From: Methylomonas sp. | Lineage (GTDB): Bacteria > Pseudomonadota > Gammaproteobacteria > Methylococcales > Methylomonadaceae | Direction: 5' to 3' | DNA length: 7,482 nt | NCBI GenBank assembly: GCA_028688235.1 | Contig: JAQTYP010000161.1 | Span: 1 to 7,482, forward strand | Shown: piece after piece, positions 1 to 4,833 of the stretch | Layout: each line of letters begins with the position of its first letter | Numbering within the stretch: the first letter of the stretch is position 1 | Made by a program: the position numbers and the translations under genes | The notes under the pieces: model-generated | The model's input: the letters and a program-made list of their open reading frames with translations, nothing else | Databases searched by the model: none | Told to the model about the DNA's origin: nothing

Positions 1-348
1 CACTTCTTCCCGCAAACGATCATTCTGCAATCGGGCTTTATGGGCCCAAACTTCGACATCGGGATTGATATTTTTAATGGCGTTAAGGGTTGAAATGACT
101 TTATCCAGCCCTATATCGGATGTGCCATGAGCTATTTGGCGTTGCAAATTGGTCAAATCGACCTGGTCGTCATCGTAAATCGTGATTCGGCCGACGCCGG
201 CAGCTGCGAGATACATCGCTGCAGGCGAGCCGAGTCCGCCGGCTCCGACGATTAAGATTTTGGCGGCCAGCAGTCTTTGCTGCCCGATAATGTCGACTTG
301 CGGCAGCATGATTTGCCGGCTGTATCGAAGAAGTTGTTGGTCGTTCAT
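1..348 (-). CDS. moeB: Molybdopterin-synthase adenylyltransferase MoeB (HesA/MoeB/ThiF family), C-terminal part outside window
   Basis: This E1-like enzyme adenylates the C-terminal glycine of the small sulfur carrier MoaD with ATP, a cytoplasmic step of molybdenum cofactor synthesis. Only the first 116 residues lie in the window, and the gene runs off the left edge. Visible: the N-terminal RYSRQIMLPQ signature (residues 8-17), the nucleotide-binding loop GAGGLGS at 35-41, an acidic strand end YDDDQVD at 58-64, and NLQRQ at 67-71. R70 and K83 align with the ATP-contacting Arg and Lys of E. coli MoeB. The catalytic Asp and the zinc cysteines would lie beyond the edge. The start is the ATG at 346-348, just before the conserved N-terminus; no good Shine-Dalgarno sequence is seen. 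It is divergent from groES. ThiF, which acts on ThiS, is the main alternative because the two families are very similar; MoeB is preferred for the N-terminal signature. Confidence 0.85.
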   Translation of the reverse strand, partial: MNDQQLLRYSRQIMLPQVDIIGQQRLLAAKILIVGAGGLGSPAAMYLAAAGVGRITIYDDDQVDLTNLQRQIAHGTSDIGLDKVISTLNAIKNINPDVEVWAHKARLQNDRLREEV

Positions 349-390
349 GATGATCGGTGTGATGAATAGGTCGCAGATAATGCCAAAGAG

Positions 391-420
391 CTTGACAGAG
401 TGCAAAAGCCCGATATTATT
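391..420 (+). promoter_or_regulatory. groESL promoter, housekeeping type with an overlapping sigma-32-like signal
   Basis: A perfect -35 hexamer TTGACA (392-397) is followed after 16 bp by the -10 hexamer TATTAT (414-419), which differs from consensus at one base. The same region also reads CTTGACA (391-397), 11 bp, CCCGATAT (409-416). That is close to the heat-shock sigma-32 pattern CTTGAAA / CCCCATnT, with a slightly short spacer. Transcription would start around 425-427, inside the CIRCE operator. The hexamers are read directly; use by either sigma factor is inferred. Confidence 0.75.
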
Positions 421-445
421 AGCACTCATTGCAAGAGAGTGCTAA
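419..445. promoter_or_regulatory. CIRCE operator (HrcA repressor binding site)
   Basis: The inverted repeat TTAGCACTC (419-427), a 9-bp spacer (428-436) and GAGTGCTAA (437-445) match the CIRCE consensus at all 18 arm positions with the canonical spacing. CIRCE is bound by the heat-shock repressor HrcA, whose folding depends on GroEL, giving negative feedback on groESL. Here it overlaps the end of the -10 box and the predicted start site, so bound HrcA would block initiation. If transcribed, it could also form a 9-bp hairpin near the 5' end of the mRNA. Confidence 0.97.
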
Positions 446-485
446 TAGTTTAATCTTTAACTTTACTTAATATAAGGAGACATTG

Positions 486-773
486 ATGAAAATTCGTCCG
501 TTACATGACCGCGTTGTCGTAAAACGTGTTGAAGAAGAAACCAAAACCGCGGGCGGCATCGTGCTGCCGGGCTCTGCCGCGGAAAAACCCAGCGAAGGCG
601 AAGTATTGGCGGTCGGTTCAGGTAAGCCGTTAGATAATGGTCAAGTTCGTGCTCTGGAAGTTAAAGTTGGCGACAAAGTATTGTTCGGCAAATATTCCGG
701 TACCGAAGTCAAAGTCGATGGCGAGCAATTTATCGTCATGCGCGAAGAAGACATCATGGGCATCTTGGGCTAA
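486..773 (+). CDS. groES: Co-chaperonin GroES (Hsp10)
   Basis: GroES forms the heptameric lid that closes the GroEL folding cage in the cytoplasm. The product is 95 residues, the usual length. It begins MKIRPLHDRVVVKR; the mobile loop (about 16-33) contains GGIVL (23-27), the segment that docks on the GroEL apical domain, and the C-terminal half has the conserved KVGDKVLFGKYSG and REEDIMGIL blocks. The ATG at 486 is chosen over the in-frame TTG one codon earlier because AAGGAGA (474-480) sits 5 bp upstream of the ATG and the protein then begins like other GroES proteins. It is the first gene of a two-gene operon, downstream of the CIRCE-controlled promoter, and is separated from groEL by 49 bp. 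Confidence 0.98.
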   Translation: MKIRPLHDRVVVKRVEEETKTAGGIVLPGSAAEKPSEGEVLAVGSGKPLDNGQVRALEVKVGDKVLFGKYSGTEVKVDGEQFIVMREEDIMGILG

Positions 774-789
774 TCCCAAACAATTGTTT
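765..789 (+). promoter_or_regulatory. Small hairpin and palindrome at the groES-groEL junction
   Basis: TTGGG (765-769) and CCCAA (775-779) form a 5-bp stem whose loop holds the groES stop codon. Directly after, and overlapping by two bases, AAACAATTGTTT (778-789) is a perfect 12-bp palindrome. The two structures cannot fully form together. No T-run follows, so this is not an intrinsic terminator. It could be an mRNA-processing or stability element between the two cistrons, as reported for some other groESL transcripts; that role is inference. Confidence 0.3.
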
Positions 790-822
790 ACCAATTCGTT
801 AATAGATTTAGGAATATAAAAA

Positions 823-2460
823 ATGGCAGCAAAAGACGTAAAATTCGGCGGCGACGCACGTACTTTGATGGCGCAAGGCGTCAACATCCTGGCAAACGCA
901 GTAAAAGTCACTTTGGGCCCTAAAGGTCGTAACGCCGTGCTGGATAAAAGCTTCGGCGCTCCTACCATCACCAAAGACGGTGTGTCGGTTGCTAAAGAAA
1001 TCGAATTGAAAGACAAATTCGAAAACATGGGCGCGCAAATGGTCAAAGAAGTTGCTTCGAAAACTTCCGATGTGGCTGGCGACGGTACCACCACTGCAAC
1101 CGTTTTGGCTCAATCCATCGTCAACGAAGGTTTGAAATCCGTTGCCGCCGGCATGAATCCCATGGATTTGAAACGCGGTATTGATATGGCGGTCAATGCG
1201 GCCGTTGCGGCCATCGAAAAGGCCGCGACCCCATGCAGCGACAGCAAAGCGATCGCGCAAGTTGGCACCATTTCAGCTAACTCAGACGAATCAGTTGGCG
1301 AAATCATCGCAGAAGCGATGGAAAAGGTCGGTAAAGAAGGCGTGATTACCGTCGAAGAAGGTACCGGTCTGAACAACGAACTGGACGTCGTCGAAGGTAT
1401 GCAATTCGACCGCGGCTATTTGTCTCCATATTTCATCAACAAACAAGAAAGCATGAGCGTCGAACTGGACGATCCTTTCGTGTTGTTGTACGACAAAAAA
1501 ATCTCCAACATTCGCGAAATGTTGCCGATCCTGGAAGGCGTCGCTAAATCCGGCCGTTCATTGCTGATCATCGCGGAAGACGTCGAAGGCGAAGCGCTGG
1601 CGACTCTGGTTGTCAACAACATGCGCGGCATCGTTAAAGTGGCTGCGGTCAAGGCGCCTGGCTTCGGTGACCGTCGTAAAGCCATGTTGGAAGACATCGC
1701 GGTTCTCACAGGCGGTGTAGTCATTTCCGAAGAAGTCGGTTTGTCTCTGGAAAAGGCCGACATCAGCCAATTGGGTACCGCAAAACGCGTACAAATCAAC
1801 AAAGAAAACACCACCATCATCGACGGTGCCGGCGACGAAGCACAAATCAAAGGCCGTGTCGCGCAAATCCGCGCGCAAGCCGAAGAAGCGACTTCCGACT
1901 ATGACCGCGAAAAACTGCAAGAGCGTCTGGCCAAATTGGCAGGCGGCGTAGCGGTTATCAAAGTCGGTGCTGCCACCGAAATGGAAATGAAAGAGAAGAA
2001 AGCCCGCGTCGAAGATGCGCTGCACTCGACCCGCGCTGCGGTCGAAGAAGGCGTGGTTGCCGGTGGCGGTACTGCCTTGATTCGAGCGCTGTCTGCTCTG
2101 GAAGGTCTGGAAGGCAAAAACCACGATCAAACCGTAGGTGTCAACATTCTGCGTCGTGCAATGGAAGAGCCTTTGCGTCAAATCGTAACAAACGCTGGCG
2201 ATGAAGCTTCCGTGGTTCTGAACGAAGTCAGAAAAGGTAGCGGCAATTTCGGCTACAACGCGGCGACCGGCGAATATGGCGACATGATACAAATGGGTAT
2301 CCTGGATCCAGCCAAAGTGACGCGCTCTGCGTTGCAAAATGCCGCTTCCGTTGCTGGTTTGATGATCACCACCGAAGTGATGGTGGCCGAGCATCCTGAA
2401 AACAAAGGTCCGGCAATGCCTGATATGGGCGGCATGGGCGGCATGGGCGGCATGATGTAA
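823..2460 (+). CDS. groEL: Chaperonin GroEL (Hsp60)
   Basis: GroEL is the ATP-driven double-ring chaperonin that encloses non-native cytoplasmic proteins under the GroES lid. It is full length at 545 residues (E. coli 548). The ATPase residues keep E. coli numbering: D52, the GDGTTTATVL loop with D87, D398 in ARVEDALHSTRAAVEEG, and D495 in MGILDPAKV. The apical domain lies at about 190-375, and the signature AAVEEGVVAGGG is at 405-416. The C-terminus is the flexible GGM repeat tail (536-545), encoded by a tandem GGCATGGGC-type repeat. The start ATG at 823 has an AGGA (810-813) about 9 bp upstream. It is co-transcribed with groES. A long open frame opposite it (1558-2394) is a codon-bias shadow. 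No key residue is missing. Confidence 0.99.
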   Translation: MAAKDVKFGGDARTLMAQGVNILANAVKVTLGPKGRNAVLDKSFGAPTITKDGVSVAKEIELKDKFENMGAQMVKEVASKTSDVAGDGTTTATVLAQSIVNEGLKSVAAGMNPMDLKRGIDMAVNAAVAAIEKAATPCSDSKAIAQVGTISANSDESVGEIIAEAMEKVGKEGVITVEEGTGLNNELDVVEGMQFDRGYLSPYFINKQESMSVELDDPFVLLYDKKISNIREMLPILEGVAKSGRSLLIIAEDVEGEALATLVVNNMRGIVKVAAVKAPGFGDRRKAMLEDIAVLTGGVVISEEVGLSLEKADISQLGTAKRVQINKENTTIIDGAGDEAQIKGRVAQIRAQAEEATSDYDREKLQERLAKLAGGVAVIKVGAATEMEMKEKKARVEDALHSTRAAVEEGVVAGGGTALIRALSALEGLEGKNHDQTVGVNILRRAMEEPLRQIVTNAGDEASVVLNEVRKGSGNFGYNAATGEYGDMIQMGILDPAKVTRSALQNAASVAGLMITTEVMVAEHPENKGPAMPDMGGMGGMGGMM

Positions 2461-2490
2461 TTGTCGTTTTAAACGCTGTCTAAATAAAGG

Positions 2491-2523
2491 GCCTCGGCAC
2501 TTATGCAGTGCCGAGGCTTTTTT
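2491..2523 (+). terminator. Intrinsic (Rho-independent) terminator of groESL
   Basis: GCCTCGGCAC (2491-2500) and GTGCCGAGGC (2508-2517) form a perfect 10-bp GC-rich stem with a 7-base loop, followed immediately by six T residues (2518-2523). It starts 30 bp after the groEL stop codon. It separates the chaperonin operon from the next gene on the same strand. Confidence 0.96.
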
Positions 2524-2578
2524 ATGTCCGGATTTCAGGAGGCGCTTAAAATTCCATTTGGCGGTAGAGACGGATAGT

Positions 2579-2596
2579 TAGTCTGATGTTAGACTA
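2579..2596. promoter_or_regulatory. Short inverted repeat upstream of the REC-Hpt gene (possible operator or 5' hairpin)
   Basis: TAGTCT (2579-2584) and AGACTA (2591-2596) are perfect inverted copies around a 6-base loop, ending 15 bp before the ATG at 2612. The same stretch also forms an imperfect tandem repeat of about 15 bp: CTGATGTTAGACTAT (2583-2597) against CTGATATTGGATTTAT (2598-2613). No convincing -35/-10 pair is seen in 2524-2611, so the promoter of the downstream gene is not located. A regulator site is a guess from symmetry and position. Confidence 0.25.
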
Positions 2597-2611
2597 TCTG
2601 ATATTGGATTT

Positions 2612-3367
2612 ATGGAATGGAATAGCGTTATGGCTTTGACCGCTTTATCTATCTTGATTGCGGATGACAACGAGATGAATCGTTGGTTGCTGGCGGAACA
2701 AATGCAATATTGGTGCGACGATATTGACCTGGCTTGCAATGGTTGGGAAGCATGGGAAATGTTGCAGAAAAAATACTATTCCCTGGTGTTTATCGACGTC
2801 AATATGCCTGTCATGAATGGGTGCGAGTTGATCAAAAAAGCCAGGGCGCATCCGAATTACCCATCGGTTCCGATGATAGCCATCACGGCCCATGTTCAAG
2901 TCCATCATCGGCATTTGTTGATTGCCGACGGCTTTAACGAATGTCTGATAAAACCTATCGTATTAGCCGATTTGCAGCGCGTGATCTCTCAGTGGTGTAT
3001 GCCGGCCAATCAGAGCAGTGGGGATTACGATTATTATGCCCAGGCTTTGCTGCAAAAAGTAGAGCACAATCGCGAGCTGGGGCGGGTTTTCTTGCGCAAG
3101 CTTTTTGCTGAAGTGCCGGGGCAGCTTGCCGGCCTGGAACAGACCTTACAAAATCATCAGTGTCTGCAAGCTTCTGATCTTGCGCACAAGCTGCATGGTA
3201 CGTTTTGTTTTTACGGTTTCGAAGATTTTCGAATGCTTGCTTGTAGCATAGAGCGCTATTTGCTGGAAGCCGATATCGCCAACGCCGCGCTGCAGTTTCA
3301 GCTATTGGCGGAAAAGTTTCAGAATTTGGAGGATATGAAAGCCGATGTGGAAAGTCGGCTGGTTTAA
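2612..3367 (+). CDS. Stand-alone receiver plus histidine-phosphotransfer (REC-Hpt) phosphorelay protein
   Basis: This is a two-component phosphorelay protein of 251 residues with no DNA-binding or kinase domain. The receiver domain (about 12-128) has the acidic pair D18/D19 in ADDNEMNR, phospho-acceptor D62 in FIDVNMPVMNG, T92 in ITAH and K114 in LIKPI, with spacing between these matching CheY. After a short linker, an Hpt domain (about 145-245) carries AHKLHGTFCFYG, with H192 as the likely phospho-accepting histidine. The order and the HKLHG motif resemble the C-terminal half of BarA-type hybrid kinases, but the terminator only 88 bp upstream argues against a broken kinase gene. It would act in the cytoplasm as a phosphate-passing intermediate for an unlinked kinase. 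The start is uncertain: the ATG at 2630 (residue 7), with GGAA 7 bp before it, is equally plausible and gives 245 residues. Partner and output are unknown. Confidence 0.88.
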   Translation: MEWNSVMALTALSILIADDNEMNRWLLAEQMQYWCDDIDLACNGWEAWEMLQKKYYSLVFIDVNMPVMNGCELIKKARAHPNYPSVPMIAITAHVQVHHRHLLIADGFNECLIKPIVLADLQRVISQWCMPANQSSGDYDYYAQALLQKVEHNRELGRVFLRKLFAEVPGQLAGLEQTLQNHQCLQASDLAHKLHGTFCFYGFEDFRMLACSIERYLLEADIANAALQFQLLAEKFQNLEDMKADVESRLV

Positions 3368-3389
3368 TCACCTCTGTATGCCATAAATT

Positions 3390-4346
3390 TCAGTTTTTTC
3401 GATTGCGGGTCTGTATGACCTCTGCCGCAATACTGACGGCAATTTCTTCCGGGCTATGGCTGCCTATCGCCAGGCCCATGGGCGCATGGATGGTTTGCCA
3501 GCATTCGTCGGGTAGTTTGCCGGCCAGAGCCTGCTTGATAAAGTCGATTTTATGTTGACTACCCAATAGCCCAAGATAGGCCAGTTGTTTTGCGGCCAAC
3601 TCCGTCACTATTAGCTGATCGTCATGATGGCTATGAGCCATGATGAACGCGTAAACATTTCTGCCTTCCGGGATGTGTTGGCCTATATTCCGATACGGCA
3701 GGCAGTATTTATGCTGGGCGTAGGCATTATCTTGCATCGTCCTGACAGACTCCCTTTCATCGATGACGGTAATGTCGAAATCCAGCGTCGCCAGAATTCG
3801 GGACAGGGCCAGTCCAACGTGTCCGCCACCTATGATGTAGGCGCGCTTGCAGTAACCTATGTTTTCCCGATAACGCCAATATTCACCGTTCTCGAACGCC
3901 GGTTCAGACAGCGGCGGCGCATGCGGCAGGACCTCTAAACCTCGAGCCGTAAGTTGCAACAGGCTGGGTTGACAGCGATCGCAGCTAAAAATCAGCCGTT
4001 CGAATAGAGGCTTATCCGATTGCTTGCACGGATAGACTAATACCGTTTGTTCGCCGCCGCAAATCATGCCGGAGCGTCGAACGGTTTTCGAGGCATGATG
4101 GGCGCGACTTACCAACCGTGGTTGGCACGAGCCTTCGCTCAACAGCGATCGGGCGAGTGCCGTGATGCTTGTTTCTATCATGCCGCCGCCTATGGTGCCA
4201 ATGCAATCATGCATGGTGACGGCCATCTTGTCACCTTGGGTTCCCGGCGAACTGCCGCGGCTATCTGCCACGAGCAATAAGGCGGCGGGCTGCTGTTTGT
4301 CCAGGGCCGACACTACCCATCGCCACAAGGCTGCTTGATCAGCCAA
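3390..4346 (-). CDS. xdhC: Xanthine dehydrogenase accessory protein XdhC (XdhC/CoxI family)
   Basis: XdhC binds molybdenum cofactor, helps it receive its terminal sulfido ligand and delivers it to the XdhB subunit; it is a cytoplasmic maturation factor and not part of the final enzyme. The 318-residue product has the N-terminal XdhC/CoxI domain, with RGSSPGTQGDKM (30-41), GTIGGGMIE (50-58) and SGMICGGEQTV (92-102, including the conserved C96). The C-terminal Rossmann domain has GGGHVG (173-178) ending in DERE, then AHSHHDD (237-243), YLGLLGSQHK (257-266) and the family-typical HAPMGLAIGSHSPEEIAVSIAAE near the end. The start is a TTG at 4344-4346: an in-frame stop lies a few codons upstream, and GAGG (complement of 4353-4356) sits 6 bp before it. 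It overlaps the preceding membrane-protein gene by 8 bp, which suggests coupled translation. It is the last gene seen in the operon. Confidence 0.94.
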   Translation of the reverse strand: MADQAALWRWVVSALDKQQPAALLLVADSRGSSPGTQGDKMAVTMHDCIGTIGGGMIETSITALARSLLSEGSCQPRLVSRAHHASKTVRRSGMICGGEQTVLVYPCKQSDKPLFERLIFSCDRCQPSLLQLTARGLEVLPHAPPLSEPAFENGEYWRYRENIGYCKRAYIIGGGHVGLALSRILATLDFDITVIDERESVRTMQDNAYAQHKYCLPYRNIGQHIPEGRNVYAFIMAHSHHDDQLIVTELAAKQLAYLGLLGSQHKIDFIKQALAGKLPDECWQTIHAPMGLAIGSHSPEEIAVSIAAEVIQTRNRKN

Positions 4347-4833
4347 ACAGCACCTCGCTTAGGGCCAAATAAACCGCCATCAAGGCCGAATACGACGCAC
4401 TGGCCAAAAAGCGCCAATTTAGCGGCACGCGGTTTTGGATGACATAATTCATCAACAAACCTAAAGGGGCAATATGCAAGAAAGAATCCAGGCCCAGGCT
4501 CAGCAGCTGCCAGTCGATTTCTAACCAGCGGCTGGAAAACAGTTTGATGAAGGCTAGATGGCGGGCGATCCAAATCGGATTGAAAAAGGCTTGCGCCAAC
4601 ACCGCTTTCTTCAATGGATTCCATCGGCCGCTATTGCCGAAGCGCCTCTCTATCCAGCGAAAATAAGCCGGAATTTCCAGCGCGTACAAGGTTCCGCCGA
4701 TCAGAAATATGCCTAATGCGCGTTGAATCAGAAATTCGCCGGTCATCAGCGTGGCGATGCTGTCGCCGCCTGCGTAGATCAGGCCGCCGCGTAGCGCGAT
4801 CCGCCAGTCAGGCATGAGGTTCTTGATGCGCAT
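4339..4833 (-). CDS. Small multi-span membrane protein in the xdh operon, weakly Mpv17/PMP22-like
   Basis: I do not firmly recognise this 164-residue protein. It is very hydrophobic, with probable membrane segments at about 38-58, 74-98, 108-131 and 139-160, plus a weaker one near 12-30, and basic loops such as RWIERRF between them. The layout, with GGDSIATL near the N-terminus, a middle block AQAFFNPIWIARH and a C-terminal NYVIQNRVPLNWRFLASAS then VYLALSE, is reminiscent of the Mpv17/PMP22 family of four-span proteins. That is an unaided impression. It lies between xdhB and xdhC in the same direction and overlaps both. The ATG at 4815 (residue 7) is an alternative start; it would give 158 residues and an 8-bp overlap with xdhB in place of 26. 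A link to transport or membrane attachment in purine oxidation is inferred only from position. Confidence 0.8.
   Translation of the reverse strand: MRIKNLMPDWRIALRGGLIYAGGDSIATLMTGEFLIQRALGIFLIGGTLYALEIPAYFRWIERRFGNSGRWNPLKKAVLAQAFFNPIWIARHLAFIKLFSSRWLEIDWQLLSLGLDSFLHIAPLGLLMNYVIQNRVPLNWRFLASASYSALMAVYLALSEVLFG
4353..4356 (-). promoter_or_regulatory. Shine-Dalgarno sequence deciding the TTG start of xdhC
   Basis: On the minus strand GAGG is followed after 6 bases by TTG, then the XdhC reading frame. The site lies inside the 3' end of the upstream membrane-protein gene. No ATG or GTG is available in frame before residue 12, and the frame is closed by TAA just upstream, so this site is the reason for calling the TTG start. 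Confidence 0.65.

Noticed and set aside
182..445. Plus-strand open frame ending inside the CIRCE element
   Set aside because: It is antisense to the conserved MoeB N-terminus and runs through the groESL promoter and operator, so it is not credible as a gene.
483..485. TTG as the groES start, one codon before the ATG
   Set aside because: The ATG at 486 is 5 bp from AAGGAGA and gives the conserved N-terminus MKIRPLHDR.
1558..2394. Long open frame on the minus strand opposite groEL (278 codons), with others at 630-1094, 808-1260 and 1416-1850
   Set aside because: They lie opposite or out of frame with groES/groEL, one of the most conserved gene pairs known. Their translations show no recognisable motif, and the codon bias of groEL explains the lack of stops.
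2430..2460. Tandem GGCATGGGC repeat that could pass for a repeat element
   Set aside because: It encodes the normal GGM tail of GroEL.
2537..2565. AGGAGG (2537-2542), which looks like a Shine-Dalgarno sequence downstream of the terminator
   Set aside because: No ATG or GTG follows at a usable distance. The only candidate, a TTG at 2558, is too far away and stops after seven codons.
2612..2690. Idea that the REC-Hpt gene is the broken 3' end of a hybrid kinase
   Set aside because: No kinase-like coding remains upstream; the groESL terminator lies 88 bp before the start and the receiver domain is complete from its first strand.
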